From positions 62,001-126,000 of the forward strand of contig NZ_FNOR01000013.1 in NCBI RefSeq assembly GCF_900107095.1: a DNA stretch of 64,000 nucleotides, read 5' to 3'. Shown in pieces: positions 1 through 10,059 of this stretch. The DNA is from Collimonas sp. OK242. GTDB taxonomy: Bacteria; Pseudomonadota; Gammaproteobacteria; Burkholderiales; Burkholderiaceae_D. Positions within the stretch are counted from its first letter, which is position 1, and every line of letters starts with the position of its first letter. The notes below the pieces were generated by a model, which worked only from the letters and a program-made list of their open reading frames with translations, was not told where the DNA came from and made no database searches. The translations under genes were made by a program, and so were the position numbers.

Positions 1-276
1 GGCAGCGAAGTGAAAGCGGTTGCCGCCGGCCGGGTAGTCTTTGCCGACTGGCTGCGCGGCTTCGGCAATCTGATCATTGTTGATCATGGCAATCAGTACA
101 TGACGATTTACGGTAATAATCAGGCACTATTGAAACGTCCCGGAGATGCGGTCAAAACCGGCGACGTGATTGCCAGCGCCGGCAACAGCGGCGGTAATGA
201 ACAATCAGGTTTATACTTTGAAATTCGGCATCAAGGCCGTGCGTTTGACCCACTCGGATGGGTAACTACTAGGTGA
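1..276 (+). CDS. envC: Murein hydrolase activator EnvC, C-terminal part (5' truncated by window edge)
   Basis: The reading frame is open from base 1 and ends at TGA 274-276, so only the last 91 residues are present. They form the end of a LytM/M23 domain: the segments VDHGN, YGNN, GNSGG and YFEIRHQG are typical of EnvC. EnvC is a periplasmic protein that activates the amidases AmiA and AmiB to split septal peptidoglycan; EnvC itself usually has a degenerate metal site. The signal peptide and coiled coils must lie upstream of the window. The next gene starts 3 bases after the stop, so the two are surely cotranscribed. Confidence 0.9.
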   Translation, partial: GSEVKAVAAGRVVFADWLRGFGNLIIVDHGNQYMTIYGNNQALLKRPGDAVKTGDVIASAGNSGGNEQSGLYFEIRHQGRAFDPLGWVTTR

Positions 277-279
277 AAC

Positions 280-1791
280 ATGGGCAGTAAACTCAAGAAT
301 ATCGGTCTGATCAGCTTAGGCGTCATTGCCGGGATAGGCGCCTCCATCCAGTTCGATGCGATTGCGCAGAAAAGCGCTGCAGCGCCGTTGCCGCTGGAGG
401 AGCTGCGGCAACTGGCCGATGTTTTCGGTCTGATCAAGTCCGATTATGTCGAACCGGCCGACGATAAAAAACTGCTGACCGAAGCCATTTCCGGCATGGT
501 GGCCTCGCTCGACCCGCACTCCGCCTATCTGGACAAGAAGGCATACAAAGAGTTGCGCGAGAGCACCCAAGGCAAATTTGTCGGCCTGGGGATCGAGGTC
601 GGCATGGAAGACGGCTACATCAAGGTAGTATCGCCGATCGAGGATTCGCCGGCCTACCGCGCCGGCATCAAGTCGGGTGATCTGATCACCCGCCTCGACG
701 CCACCCCGGTCAAGGGCTTGACGCTGGATCAGGCGGTCAAGCGCATGCGCGGCGAGCCTAACACCAAGATCACCCTGACCATCACCCGCAAGGATGAAGA
801 CAAGCCGTTGATCTTCAGCATCATGCGCCAGGAAATCCGTGTCCAGAGTGTGAAGGCGAAAGTCATAGAACCAGGCTACGCCTGGTTGCGTGTGACCCAG
901 TTCCAGGAACCGACGGTCGACGACATGGCGAAGAAAATCACCACCATCTATGCGCAAGAACCGAACCTGAAGGGTCTGGTGCTGGACCTGCGCAATGATC
1001 CGGGCGGCGTGTTGCCAGGCGCGATCGGCGTTTCTGCCGCATTCCTGCCCAAGGATTCGGTGGTGGTCACCACCAACGGCCAGTTGCCAAGCTCGAAGGC
1101 TTTGTTCTACGCCAAGCGCGAGTACTACGCCAATCCCGGCAATGACCCGCTGGCGCGTCTGCCTGAAGCGCTGAAGAAAGTACCGATGGTGGTATTGGTC
1201 AACACCGGCTCCGCCTCGGCCTCGGAAATCGTGGCCGGCGCTTTGCAAGACTATAAACGCGCCACCATCATGGGCACGCAAACCTTCGGCAAGGGCTCGG
1301 TGCAATCGGTGATCGCCTTGCCGCCGGACCGTAACACCGCGGTCAAGCTGACCACCGCCCGTTACTACACGCCGAACGGCCGCTCGATCCAGGCCAGAGG
1401 CATCGTGCCGGATGTGATGGTGGATGAATATGCCGACGGTGACGGCTTGAACGGCCTGCGCCTGCGCGAAGCCGACCTCACCAAGCATCTGAGCAACGAT
1501 ACCGACAAGAGCCCTGAAGTTACCGCGCCTAAGGTCGACGAACTGGAAGAAGCGCAGCGCGTTGCTGCAGCCGAAAAGAAACGCAAACCATTGGAATTCG
1601 GCAGCAAGGACGACTTCCAGCTGGCGCAGGCGCTGAACCAGTTGAAGGGCCTGCCGGTACAAGTGTCCAAGGTGAAGCCGGAAATCCGCTCGGAAACCGA
1701 CAAGGACGACAAAGCAACGAAAGATGACAAGCCAGCGCCGGCCGAGGACGGCATCATCAAGAAGAACCTGATGAAGAACGAGAAAAAATAA
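280..1791 (+). CDS. ctpA: Carboxy-terminal processing protease, S41 family (CtpA type)
   Basis: This 503-residue exported serine protease trims or degrades periplasmic proteins from their C-termini. It starts with a short basic stretch and a hydrophobic signal or anchor segment (about residues 8-28). A PDZ domain follows at about 95-175, carrying GLGIEVG and AGIKSGD. The S41 domain contains SASASE and FGKGSVQ; spacing points to Ser313 and Lys338 as the catalytic dyad. The C-terminal 80 residues are charged and rich in Lys, Asp and Glu. It follows envC by 3 bases, a pairing common in Burkholderiales. The start ATG at 280 is the first in frame after the envC stop. Confidence 0.93.
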   Translation: MGSKLKNIGLISLGVIAGIGASIQFDAIAQKSAAAPLPLEELRQLADVFGLIKSDYVEPADDKKLLTEAISGMVASLDPHSAYLDKKAYKELRESTQGKFVGLGIEVGMEDGYIKVVSPIEDSPAYRAGIKSGDLITRLDATPVKGLTLDQAVKRMRGEPNTKITLTITRKDEDKPLIFSIMRQEIRVQSVKAKVIEPGYAWLRVTQFQEPTVDDMAKKITTIYAQEPNLKGLVLDLRNDPGGVLPGAIGVSAAFLPKDSVVVTTNGQLPSSKALFYAKREYYANPGNDPLARLPEALKKVPMVVLVNTGSASASEIVAGALQDYKRATIMGTQTFGKGSVQSVIALPPDRNTAVKLTTARYYTPNGRSIQARGIVPDVMVDEYADGDGLNGLRLREADLTKHLSNDTDKSPEVTAPKVDELEEAQRVAAAEKKRKPLEFGSKDDFQLAQALNQLKGLPVQVSKVKPEIRSETDKDDKATKDDKPAPAEDGIIKKNLMKNEKK

Positions 1792-1805
1792 TCGTTTTTC
1801 ACACT

Positions 1806-1832
1806 AAGGCCGCAGCGATGCGGCCTTTTTTA
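1806..1832 (+). terminator. Rho-independent terminator after ctpA
   Basis: AAGGCCGCA pairs with TGCGGCCTT across a four-base GCGA loop and is followed directly by a T run. It lies 15 bases after the ctpA stop and so ends the envC-ctpA transcript. Confidence 0.85.
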
Positions 1833-1916
1833 TGCTTCCGCGTTACGCTCTCCCGCGCTTGCCTGACGTCGCGGTGAAATTTCCGGAATATAGTTTTATC
1901 TATTTGACAGCATCCT

Positions 1917-2675
1917 ATGAACGACCAGCAATTACTCCGCTATTCGCGCCACATCCTGCTCGACGACATCGACATAGACGGCCAGGAAAAATTTCTGGCG
2001 GCGCATGCGTTGATCATCGGCGCCGGCGGCCTCGGCTCGCCGGTGGCGATGTATCTGGCTTCGGCCGGGGTCGGCCGCATCACGCTGGTGGATAACGACA
2101 ACGTCGACCTCACCAATCTGCAGCGGCAAATCCTGCATACCAGCGAGCGCGTCGGCCAGCCCAAGGTCAGCTCCGGCAAAACCGCCATGACGCAAATCAA
2201 TCCTGATATCCAGGTCATCGCATTAGCCGAGCGCGCTGACGAAGCACGTCTCGCGCAGCTGATCAGCGACGCCGATGTAGTCATCGACTGCAGCGACAAC
2301 TTCGCAACGCGGCAGGCCATCAACCGCACCTGTGTTGCGCATCAGGTGCCATTGGTCTCCGGTGCGGCGATCCGGTTCGACGGCCAGATCAGCGTATTCG
2401 ACGCCCGCGACGCCAGCTCACCCTGCTATGCCTGCCTGTTCCCGCCAGACCGGGAGTTCGAAGAAATAGCCTGCTCGACCATGGGCGTGTTCGCGCCGCT
2501 GGTCGGCATCATCGGCAGCATGCAGGCAGCGGAAGCGCTCAAGCTGATTGCGGGCATCGGCACTTCCTTGTCCGGATTCCTGCTGATGCTGGATGCGCGC
2601 AGCATGGAATGGACCCGCATCGGCGTCGCCCGCGATACCGCTTGCCTGGTATGTGGAAAACACGATCGCGCTTGA
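1917..2675 (+). CDS. moeB: MoeB/ThiF/HesA-family sulfur-carrier adenylyltransferase
   Basis: This 252-residue E1-like enzyme adenylates the C-terminal Gly-Gly of a ubiquitin-like sulfur carrier (MoaD or ThiS), an ATP-dependent step in molybdopterin or thiamine synthesis. The N-terminus QQLLRYSRHILL is family-typical. The nucleotide loop GAGGLG is at residues 35-40, followed by DxDxVxxxNLQRQ. Zinc ligands are the pairs CYAC and CLVC, and the ACSTMGVF segment holds the conserved cysteine near the active site. It is a stand-alone gene downstream of ctpA and its terminator. Sequence alone does not separate MoeB from ThiF; MoeB is preferred from length, the zinc site and the usual annotation in this order. 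Confidence 0.87.
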   Translation: MNDQQLLRYSRHILLDDIDIDGQEKFLAAHALIIGAGGLGSPVAMYLASAGVGRITLVDNDNVDLTNLQRQILHTSERVGQPKVSSGKTAMTQINPDIQVIALAERADEARLAQLISDADVVIDCSDNFATRQAINRTCVAHQVPLVSGAAIRFDGQISVFDARDASSPCYACLFPPDREFEEIACSTMGVFAPLVGIIGSMQAAEALKLIAGIGTSLSGFLLMLDARSMEWTRIGVARDTACLVCGKHDRA

Positions 2676-2742
2676 AATGGATCCACCACCTTGGCGCTCC
2701 GCCTTGGCGCTCGTGTTCGCGGGGACCGCATGCCAACTACGG

Positions 2743-3402
<660 letters not shown>

Positions 3403-3434
3403 TTATCAATTCCTGGCATAAGCACATCGCAACC

Positions 3435-3582
3435 TGTTCTCTCTTTATCCGGACTATACCGTCGGCCCCGGGATCGCACCGGGTCTGCTGACCTTGCCGC
3501 GGATACCGCAACAAGCGCTCGCGGGCTATGCGCATTGCACGCAATTACCGCCGGTGGGGAATCGCACCCCGCCCTGAGAACG
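3435..3582 (-). promoter_or_regulatory. FMN riboswitch (RFN element) controlling ribH
   Basis: Read on the minus strand, the element begins GTTCTCAGGGCGGGG and continues with the conserved ATTCCCCACCGGCGGTAAT, AGCCCGCGAGCG, GTCAGCAGACCCGGTG, GGGGCCGACGGT and TAGTCCGGATAAAGAGAGAAC blocks in correct order. These are the six-stem FMN aptamer motifs. It ends about 160 bases before the ribH start. No terminator with a T run is obvious in that stretch, so control of translation initiation is more likely than transcription termination; this is inference. Bases 3277-3434 hold the expression platform, and 3583-3679 show no gene. Confidence 0.95.
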
Positions 3583-3679
3583 TTTCACTCAATTTCCTGC
3601 TTGCTTTCTTGAGCGAGCAGAGAATTTATCACAGAAGCGACGGCCCTGCAGCAGCCGCCCAAATCCCGGGAACACAGCA

Positions 3680-4444
3680 TCAGCCGGCTTTCTTCGCCAG
3701 TCCGAGATAGGTATCGATCACTTTCGGATCGTGCGCCAACTCCGCAGCCGGCCCCTGCAGCACCATATCGCCGGTTTCCAGCACATAGCCATAGTCGGCA
3801 GCCTGCAAGGCGGCGCGCGCGTTTTGTTCGACCAGCAAGATGGCGACGCCGGTCTGTTTCAAGCGCACGATGATGTGGAATATCTCTTTCACGATCAGCG
3901 GCGCCAGGCCGAGGCTAGGTTCGTCCAGCATCAGCAATTGCGGCTTCGCCATCAACGCGCGTCCCAGCGCCAGCATTTGCCGTTCGCCGCCGGACAGGCT
4001 GCCGGCTTGCTGCTTGCGCCGTTCCTGCAAGCGCGGGAACAAGTCGTACACCACCGCCATCTGGTCGGCATAAGCGCGGTCGCCGGCCTGGTAGCGGCGG
4101 TAGCTGCCCAGCAGCAAATTGTCTTGCACCGTCATGCTGGCAAACAGTTCACGCGTTTCCGGCACCAGGCACATGCCGCGCGCAACCCGTGTTTCGATCG
4201 CGACGCCGTCGAGATCCTGGCCCAGCAGGCGGACCTTGCCGCGCATGCTGCCGGTGTTGGGCATGGCGCCGGCGATCGCGTTCAGCATGGTCGATTTGCC
4301 GGCGCCATTGGGGCCGATCACGGTCACGATCTGGCCGGCGCCAACTTGCAAGCTGGCGCCATGCAAGGCTTCAACCTTGCCGTAAGCAACATGCAGGTCA
4401 AGCACATCAAGCACCGGGACGGGATGGGCGGCAGAATTATTCAT
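3680..4444 (-). CDS. livF: Branched-chain amino acid-type ABC transporter ATP-binding protein LivF
   Basis: This 254-residue cytoplasmic ATPase is one of the two that power a HAAT-family importer. Walker A is GPNGAGKST at residues 44-52, the signature is LSGGERQM, and Walker B is [13 protein letters not shown]. The phrase [15 protein letters not shown] is typical of LivF rather than LivG. It is the last gene of the minus-strand operon livK-livH-livMG-livF and overlaps the preceding gene by 8 bases, which suggests translational coupling. The substrate could be branched-chain amino acids, other amino acids, urea or aromatic acids; the sequence does not decide. Confidence 0.9.
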   Translation of the reverse strand: MNNSAAHPVPVLDVLDLHVAYGKVEALHGASLQVGAGQIVTVIGPNGAGKSTMLNAIAGAMPNTGSMRGKVRLLGQDLDGVAIETRVARGMCLVPETRELFASMTVQDNLLLGSYRRYQAGDRAYADQMAVVYDLFPRLQERRKQQAGSLSGGERQMLALGRALMAKPQLLMLDEPSLGLAPLIVKEIFHIIVRLKQTGVAILLVEQNARAALQAADYGYVLETGDMVLQGPAAELAHDPKVIDTYLGLAKKAG

Positions 4445-6239
4445 CGATGCCTCCCAGATAGGCTTCCAGCACTGCCGGGTCTTGTTGGATCGCGGCCGGC
4501 AAGCCTTGCGCGATCTTGCTGCCGAACTCCATCACCACCAGATGATCCGTCAGGTTCATGACAAAATCCATATCGTGCTCTACCAGCAAAATGCTCATTC
4601 CTTCCGCCTTCAGCTTGCGCAGCAAATCCGCCAGCGCCAGCTTCTCCTGATAACGCAAACCCGCCGCCGGTTCATCCAGCAGCAGCAGGGTCGGGTCGCA
4701 GCACAGTGCGCGGGCGATTTCCAGGATCCGCTGCTGCCCAAGCGCCAGGCTGCCGGCCTCTTCATACAGCAAATGCCCGAGGCCGACGCGCTCCAGTTGT
4801 TTTTTCGCTTCAAACAGCAAGGTTTGTTCTTCGCTGCGATTGAGCCGCAACAGGCTGCGCGCAATGCCGATCACATCGTTGCGATGACCCCGCAGATGGG
4901 CGCCGATGGCGACGTTTTCCAGCACCGTCATACTGCTCATCAGCCGCACATGCTGGAAGGTGCGGGCAATGCCGCGCGCGACGATCTGGCGCGATGGCAA
5001 TCCGGAGATGCGCTGCAATTCGCTCTGCGCACGGAACTTGATCGCGCCGCTGGTCAAAGGCAAGACTCCCGTCACTAGGTTGAACATGGTCGATTTGCCG
5101 GCGCCGTTGGGACCGATCAGGCCGACGATTTCTCCCGCCCTGACGCTAAAGCTCATGTCGTTGACCGCCACCAGGCCGCCGAATTCCTTACGCGCGCGCT
5201 CGATCTCCAGCACCACGTCGGCAGCCGCATGCCTTGCTCGGACAGGCAATGCCGCAGCCGTTTGCGGCGCCAGTGCTGGCGGCTTGCTTGGCATCCATCG
5301 GCGCAGATACGGCCACAAGCCGTCGCGCGCGCGCTGCAGCAACAGCAGCATCAGGATACCGAAGACAATGGTTTCGAAATTACCGTTGGCGCCCAGCAGT
5401 TTCGGCAGCAGCGATTGCAACTGATCCTTCAGCAAGGTCAGCAACGCCGAACCGAGAATCGCGCCCCACACATAACCGGCGCCGCCCACCACCGCCATGA
5501 ACAGGTATTCGATGCCGGCGTTGAGGCCGAACGGCGTCGGACTTACCGACCGTTGCAGATGCGCATACAACCAGCCGGAGACGCTGGCCAGCAATGCCGC
5601 CAGCACAAAGATCAGCACTTTTATCCAGGTCGTGTTGACGCCCATCGCTTCGGCCATCACGGCGCCGCCGTTGAGTGCGCGGATAGCGCGGCCCGAGCGC
5701 GAGTTCAACAAGTTCTGCAAGCCGGCCAGCGCCGCCAGCAGGATCGCCCAGATCAGGTAAAACATCTTGCGGCCGCTGTCGAGATCGATGCCAAACAGCT
5801 TGAGTGCAGGAATACCGTTCAAGCCATCGTATTTGCCGAGGAACTCCAGGTTGCCGAATAAAAAATACAGCGACAGCGCCCAGGCGATCGTGCCAAGCGG
5901 CAGATAGTGGCCGGACAAACGCATCGTAATCGCGCCGATCGCCAGCGCCGCCAGCGTCGTCACGCACAAGCCGGCCAGCAAGCCGAGCCACGGCGACAGT
6001 CCGAGCTGGGTGCTCAGATAAGCCGTGGAATAAGCGCCCAGCCCGACAAAAGCAGCCTGGCCGAAAGAAGTCAGCCCACCCACCCCGGTCAGCAGCACCA
6101 GGCCCAACGCCACAATCGCGTACAGCCCGATGTAGTTGGCCAGGGTGATCCAGAATTCCGGCGTCGGCAAGACCGGCAGCAAGGCCAGAATCGCCACGCA
6201 AGCAATCAATGGCAAATTATGAAAAGAGAATTTCGGCAT
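4437..6239 (-). CDS. livM: Fused LivM permease and LivG ATPase of a branched-chain amino acid-type ABC transporter
   Basis: One 600-residue protein carries two functions. Residues 1 to about 325 are a LivM-type inner-membrane permease with eight or more hydrophobic segments and the family motif [19 protein letters not shown]. After a Pro/Ala-rich linker (about 326-345) comes a LivG ATPase with Walker [11 protein letters not shown]-loop TFQHVRLM, a signature variant [15 protein letters not shown] and Walker [18 protein letters not shown] seven bases before the ATG at 6239 sets the start; a GTG at 6242 is less well placed. It touches the livH stop and overlaps livF, so the subunits are made together. 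The junction is clean, with no frameshift sign. Confidence 0.9.
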   Translation of the reverse strand: MPKFSFHNLPLIACVAILALLPVLPTPEFWITLANYIGLYAIVALGLVLLTGVGGLTSFGQAAFVGLGAYSTAYLSTQLGLSPWLGLLAGLCVTTLAALAIGAITMRLSGHYLPLGTIAWALSLYFLFGNLEFLGKYDGLNGIPALKLFGIDLDSGRKMFYLIWAILLAALAGLQNLLNSRSGRAIRALNGGAVMAEAMGVNTTWIKVLIFVLAALLASVSGWLYAHLQRSVSPTPFGLNAGIEYLFMAVVGGAGYVWGAILGSALLTLLKDQLQSLLPKLLGANGNFETIVFGILMLLLLQRARDGLWPYLRRWMPSKPPALAPQTAAALPVRARHAAADVVLEIERARKEFGGLVAVNDMSFSVRAGEIVGLIGPNGAGKSTMFNLVTGVLPLTSGAIKFRAQSELQRISGLPSRQIVARGIARTFQHVRLMSSMTVLENVAIGAHLRGHRNDVIGIARSLLRLNRSEEQTLLFEAKKQLERVGLGHLLYEEAGSLALGQQRILEIARALCCDPTLLLLDEPAAGLRYQEKLALADLLRKLKAEGMSILLVEHDMDFVMNLTDHLVVMEFGSKIAQGLPAAIQQDPAVLEAYLGGIDE

Positions 6240-7294
6240 CACTGATCCTCCTCATCCACTTGCTTGCTGGCCAGTGAACGCCATAACAACACCGGGATGA
6301 TCAGCGTAAACACGATCACTTCCTTGAATGCGCTGGCCCAGAACGAGGAATACGATTCCAGCAAGCCCACCAGCACAGCGCCGGCGGCGGCAATCGGATA
6401 GCTGCCGAGGCCGCCGATGATGGCGCCGACAAAACCTTTCAAGCCGATCAGGAAGCCGCTGTCGTAATACACGGTGGTCAACGGCGCGATCAGGATGCCG
6501 CACAAGGCTCCCAAGGCGGCGGCCAGCGTGAACGCCAGGCGCCCTGCTTGCGTGGTGCCGATGCCGACCAGGCGCGCGCCGAGCCGATTGACGGCCGTGG
6601 CGCGCAGAGCCTTGCCGGACAAGGTGCGCTCGAAGTAGAGGTAGAGCGCGACAATCAATAGCAGCGAGACGACGATGATCACGCAGCTTTGCCCGGAAAC
6701 GGTCAAGCCGCCGATCTCGAAACGGGCGTCGGAAAACGGTGTGGTGCGCGAACCTTCGGCGCCGAACATCAGCAGGCCGATACCGGTCAAAGCGTAATGC
6801 ACCGCCACCGATACAATCAGCAAGACCAGCGTGCTGGCTTCCGCCAGCGGCTGGAACGCCAGCCGGTAAATCATCGGCCCCATCGGCACTACGATCAGCA
6901 GGGTCAACAGGACTTGCAATGGCATCGCCAGGGCCGCATGGCCATACCAGCGCGTGACCACATAGATCGCCGCAGGCAACAACACGAACTTCAGCAGCGC
7001 CACGCCGATCTGCCGGATTTTGCGGCGTTCGCCGTGATGGCCGAACGCCACAGTCGCAGCTTCCTGGATAAAACTGAGCATGCCGAGCGCCACCAGCAGT
7101 GCCGCCGACAAGGGGAATTTATCGGCCTGAATCGCCGCCAGGGTCAAGGCGCCGAAGGCAACGAATTCACCCTGGGGGATAAAGATGACGCGGGTTACCG
7201 AAAATACCAGCACCAGCGCCAGTGCCAACAGTGCGTATACGGCGCCGCTGGTGATGCCATCCTGAGCCAGGATGGCGGCGATTGAAAGATCCAT
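6239..7294 (-). CDS. livH: Branched-chain amino acid-type ABC transporter permease LivH
   Basis: This 351-residue inner-membrane permease pairs with LivM. The start is very hydrophobic ([20 protein letters not shown]) and family motifs include [30 protein letters not shown] and [20 protein letters not shown]. It is longer than the roughly 300 residues of E. coli LivH because of an extra segment at about residues 60-105 ([18 protein letters not shown]). The start at 7294 was preferred to an in-frame ATG at 7342 because the latter would overlap the upstream gene; ribosome-site evidence is weak. It begins 20 bases after the substrate-binding protein gene. Confidence 0.87.
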   Translation of the reverse strand: MDLSIAAILAQDGITSGAVYALLALALVLVFSVTRVIFIPQGEFVAFGALTLAAIQADKFPLSAALLVALGMLSFIQEAATVAFGHHGERRKIRQIGVALLKFVLLPAAIYVVTRWYGHAALAMPLQVLLTLLIVVPMGPMIYRLAFQPLAEASTLVLLIVSVAVHYALTGIGLLMFGAEGSRTTPFSDARFEIGGLTVSGQSCVIIVVSLLLIVALYLYFERTLSGKALRATAVNRLGARLVGIGTTQAGRLAFTLAAALGALCGILIAPLTTVYYDSGFLIGLKGFVGAIIGGLGSYPIAAAGAVLVGLLESYSSFWASAFKEVIVFTLIIPVLLWRSLASKQVDEEDQ

Positions 7295-7314
7295 AGATAT
7301 CGTTGTGCTGCGTT

Positions 7315-8487
7315 TTACTGCGCAGCGCCTATCAGTTTCCACTTGCCGTTAACGATCTCCACCATCACGCGCGAACGCTGGTCGAAACCGACGTGATCGG
7401 TCGGGCTCATGTTCACGATGCCTTGCGATACCGGCAGATTCTTGATCGCTTCGATAGCGTCGCGCAGCCCGGCGCGGAATTCCGGGGTTCCCGGATGTCC
7501 CTTCTTCAGCGCTTGCGGCGTGGCGGCAGCGAGCAACATGCCTGCATCCCAGGCGTGTCCGCCGAAGGTTGAAATACTGCCGACGCCGTAGGCTTTTTCG
7601 TAGGCGCTGCGATAAGCCATGGCCGATTTCTTGACGGGATTGCTGTCCGGCAGCTGCTCGGCTACCAGCAACGGTCCCGCCGGCAGGAAGGTGCCTTCGC
7701 AATCTTTGCCGCAGACGCGCAGGAAGTCGTTGTTGGCGACGCCGTGGGTCTGATAAATCTTGCCTTTGTAACCGCGCTCTTTCAATGTCTTTTGCGGCAG
7801 GGCGGCTGGGGTGCCGGCGCCGGCGATCAGGATTGCGTCAGGATTGGCGCTGACCATCTTCAGCACTTGCCCGGTGACCGAGGTGTCGTTACGGGCGAAG
7901 CGCTCGTTGGCGACAATCTTGATCTTGCGCAGCTCGGCCAGCTTGGAAAATTCACGATACCAACCTTCGCCGTAAGCATCCGAAAAACCGATAAAGGCTA
8001 CGCTCTTGATACCTGCATCAGCCATGTGGGCGATGATCGCGGTCGCCATGTGCGTATCGTTTTGCGGCGTCTTGAAAATCCAGCGGCGCTTGGCGTCTAC
8101 CGGCTCGATCAGCGCAGCCGAAGCCGCCATCGAAATCATCGGCGTGCCTGACTCTGCGGCGACATCGCTCATCGCCAGCGAACCTGGCACCGCGGTCGAG
8201 CCGATCAGCAGGTCGACCTTTTCTTCACTGATCAGCTTGCGCGCATTCTTGACGGCGGTAGTGCTGTCAGTGGCATCGTCGAGCACGATGTATTGCACCT
8301 TCTGGCCAGCGATTTCCTTCGGCAACAGAGCAAAGGTATTTTTTTCCGGGATACCCAGCGAGGCTGCGGGCCCGGTAGCGGAGACGCTAACGCCGACCTT
8401 GATCTGGGCGATGGCGCTGCTGTAGGCGGTCGCCAGCGCGACAGTCATTACTGCGGAAAGGGTAGTTCCCAGCCAATTTTTTTTCAT
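7315..8487 (-). CDS. Periplasmic substrate-binding protein of a LivK-type ABC transporter
   Basis: This 390-residue exported protein has a signal peptide ending near [10 protein letters not shown]. It then shows the type I periplasmic-binding fold (Peripla_BP_6): [17 protein letters not shown], a [14 protein letters not shown] segment, and [13 protein letters not shown]. It captures ligand and delivers it to LivH/LivM. It is first in the operon livK-livH-livMG-livF, and being the most highly needed subunit this position fits. The sequence resembles family members annotated for branched-chain amino acids, but many relatives bind aromatic acids or amides, so no ligand is assigned. Confidence 0.87.
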   Translation of the reverse strand: MKKNWLGTTLSAVMTVALATAYSSAIAQIKVGVSVSATGPAASLGIPEKNTFALLPKEIAGQKVQYIVLDDATDSTTAVKNARKLISEEKVDLLIGSTAVPGSLAMSDVAAESGTPMISMAASAALIEPVDAKRRWIFKTPQNDTHMATAIIAHMADAGIKSVAFIGFSDAYGEGWYREFSKLAELRKIKIVANERFARNDTSVTGQVLKMVSANPDAILIAGAGTPAALPQKTLKERGYKGKIYQTHGVANNDFLRVCGKDCEGTFLPAGPLLVAEQLPDSNPVKKSAMAYRSAYEKAYGVGSISTFGGHAWDAGMLLAAATPQALKKGHPGTPEFRAGLRDAIEAIKNLPVSQGIVNMSPTDHVGFDQRSRVMVEIVNGKWKLIGAAQ

Positions 8488-8514
8488 TGAATCTGCTCCA
8501 TTTTTTGTAAAGAT

Positions 8515-8530
8515 ATCGATCGCTATCGAT
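8515..8530. promoter_or_regulatory. Candidate operator upstream of the liv operon (ATCGAT repeat)
   Basis: ATCGAT-CGCT-ATCGAT is a pair of self-complementary hexamers lying 28 bases before the first liv gene. It may be a regulator site; no regulator can be named. Just beyond it, 8536-8550 form a small hairpin (GCCGG-TTATT-CCGGC). Confidence 0.3.
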
Positions 8531-8571
8531 TCGGTGCCGGTTATTCCGGCGTCAGCTACGTAGTGAATTCA

Positions 8572-9147
8572 TCAAACCAGCATCAACGCAATTTGCTGCG
8601 CGGCGTCGGCGCCCGGCTTGTGCTGGAAACGGCTTTTGGCAAAGCGCTGCCAGCGTCCCAGCACGAAGCTGGTCAGTATATTGGCGCGTAACGCCGCTTC
8701 CGCTTCATTCGCGTCCCCTTGCGACGCCGCGATCCGCAGAGCCTGCTTCAACGCCAGCTCGATGCGGTCGACGAATTGATTCATGCGCAATTGCAAACGC
8801 TCATCCTCATTCACCAGCGCATCGCCGATCATGACCCGGGTCATGCCCGGATTGCGCTCGGCAAAATTGAGCAGCATCAGTGCGATCGCCTGCGCCTGAT
8901 GCAAGCCTTTTTCCTGTTGTTCGGTAATCTGGTTGACCAGGCCGAAGACGCTGCTCTCGATAAAATCGATCAGGCCTTCGAACATCTGCGCCTTGCTGGC
9001 GAAGTGCCGATACAGCGCCGCCTCCGACACCTCGATCTTGCCCGCCAGCGCGGCGGTGGTAATCTTTTCGCCCTTGGGCTGTTCCAGCATGGTGGCCAAG
9101 GTCTGCAGAATCTGGAGTTTGCGCTCGCCGGGTTTGGTAGTTGCCAT
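8572..9147 (-). CDS. slmA: Nucleoid occlusion factor SlmA (TetR family)
   Basis: This 191-residue TetR-fold DNA-binding protein blocks FtsZ assembly over the unsegregated chromosome. The N-terminal helix-turn-helix reads ITTAALAGKIEVSEAALYRHF, SK, AQMFEGLIDFIE, very close to E. coli SlmA; the C-terminal part keeps FAERNPGMTRVMIGDAL and the final basic/aromatic SRFQHKPG stretch. Length equals the family's usual 190-200. It lies downstream of the pyrimidine 5'-nucleotidase gene on the same strand, 159 bases apart, the order found in Burkholderiales. No ligand is expected: SlmA is activated by its specific DNA sites. Confidence 0.93.
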   Translation of the reverse strand: MATTKPGERKLQILQTLATMLEQPKGEKITTAALAGKIEVSEAALYRHFASKAQMFEGLIDFIESSVFGLVNQITEQQEKGLHQAQAIALMLLNFAERNPGMTRVMIGDALVNEDERLQLRMNQFVDRIELALKQALRIAASQGDANEAEAALRANILTSFVLGRWQRFAKSRFQHKPGADAAQQIALMLV

Positions 9148-9306
9148 GATTTTTATTTTATTTTAGTAATGATGGAAAAAAACTGCGCTTGCTCCCTGCG
9201 CAAGCGGCTTCAGTTGTTTCGCTTGCTTCAGTCGCGTCATTCAGTTACTGCAACGCGGCTTCCCCGCCGCTTTCTACTCTGCCCTGCTCTACGTGAGCAA
9301 ATCGCC

Positions 9307-10005
9307 TCAACGCAAGCGGTGCAGATTCCGGCTTAGCTGCCGCACCGATTTTACTTTGACATCGACGTATTTGGGGCGCTTTATCACATTTGACTGGTCG
9401 GCCAGGTATTGCGTGACCCAGGCCGTGCGCATACCGACCCGTTTGGCCGCCTTGAGCGTAGCAATCGTGTCTTCCACCAAAATGCAGCGCCGCGCCGGGA
9501 TTTTTTCCCTGGCGAGCAGCTGGCGCAGCAGGTGGCGCGACGGTTTCGGCCGCAGCTGCCGGTGGACATGCATGGATTCGATTGAAATATGTTTACCGAA
9601 ATGGCGCTGCAGGCGCAGGTGGCGCATGACGTCGCCCGAGTAGCGCAGCGGCGCATTGGTCAGCAGTATCTTGCGCCCCGGCAGGCGCTTGAGCAGATTG
9701 ATCAGGCCGCGCTCGGCCCGTATCATGCTCTGCAGATCGTCAAAGCGGTGCGCTTCGCGCAGGAAATCCTCGGGCCGCACCTGATGATGTCTGACCAGGC
9801 CCAGCAAGGTCGCGCCGTAGCGCCGCCAATAGGCCTCGCGAGCGGCATCGACCGTGGCGGCATCGGCATCGACGCCGCCGCTGCCCAGGGTGCGCGCCAT
9901 GAAGGCGTTCATATTGTCGTGAATCGCGGGGAAAATTGCATGCGACGCGTCGTGCAGGGTATTGTCCAGATCGAACAGCCAGAGCGCTGTAGTATTCGTT
10001 ACCAT
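9307..10005 (-). CDS. HAD-family pyrimidine 5'-nucleotidase
   Basis: This 232-residue cytoplasmic phosphatase is of HAD subfamily IA, SDT1/YjjG-like, and likely dephosphorylates pyrimidine nucleoside monophosphates. Motif I is FDLDNT with nucleophile Asp12 and acid/base Asp14. Motif II is ILLTNAP, motif III the Lys in RPKPS, and motif IV VEDTIATLKAAK. The start at 10005 was chosen because upstream in-frame sequence is antisense to the divergent TraB gene and lacks homology. The C-terminus is basic. It is divergent from the TraB/GumN gene with only 54 bases between starts, which must hold both promoters, and it precedes slmA. Confidence 0.87.
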   Translation of the reverse strand: MVTNTTALWLFDLDNTLHDASHAIFPAIHDNMNAFMARTLGSGGVDADAATVDAAREAYWRRYGATLLGLVRHHQVRPEDFLREAHRFDDLQSMIRAERGLINLLKRLPGRKILLTNAPLRYSGDVMRHLRLQRHFGKHISIESMHVHRQLRPKPSRHLLRQLLAREKIPARRCILVEDTIATLKAAKRVGMRTAWVTQYLADQSNVIKRPKYVDVKVKSVRQLSRNLHRLR

Positions 10006-10059
10006 TGTGTCGGGATGTGCATTCGCATTCGTTATATCGAGGATTATCAAGGAGAAAAT

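Noticed and set aside
316-1662. A 448-codon open frame opposite ctpA
   Set aside because: Composition typical of antisense to a GC-rich gene; no domain is recognisable and ctpA is clearly real.
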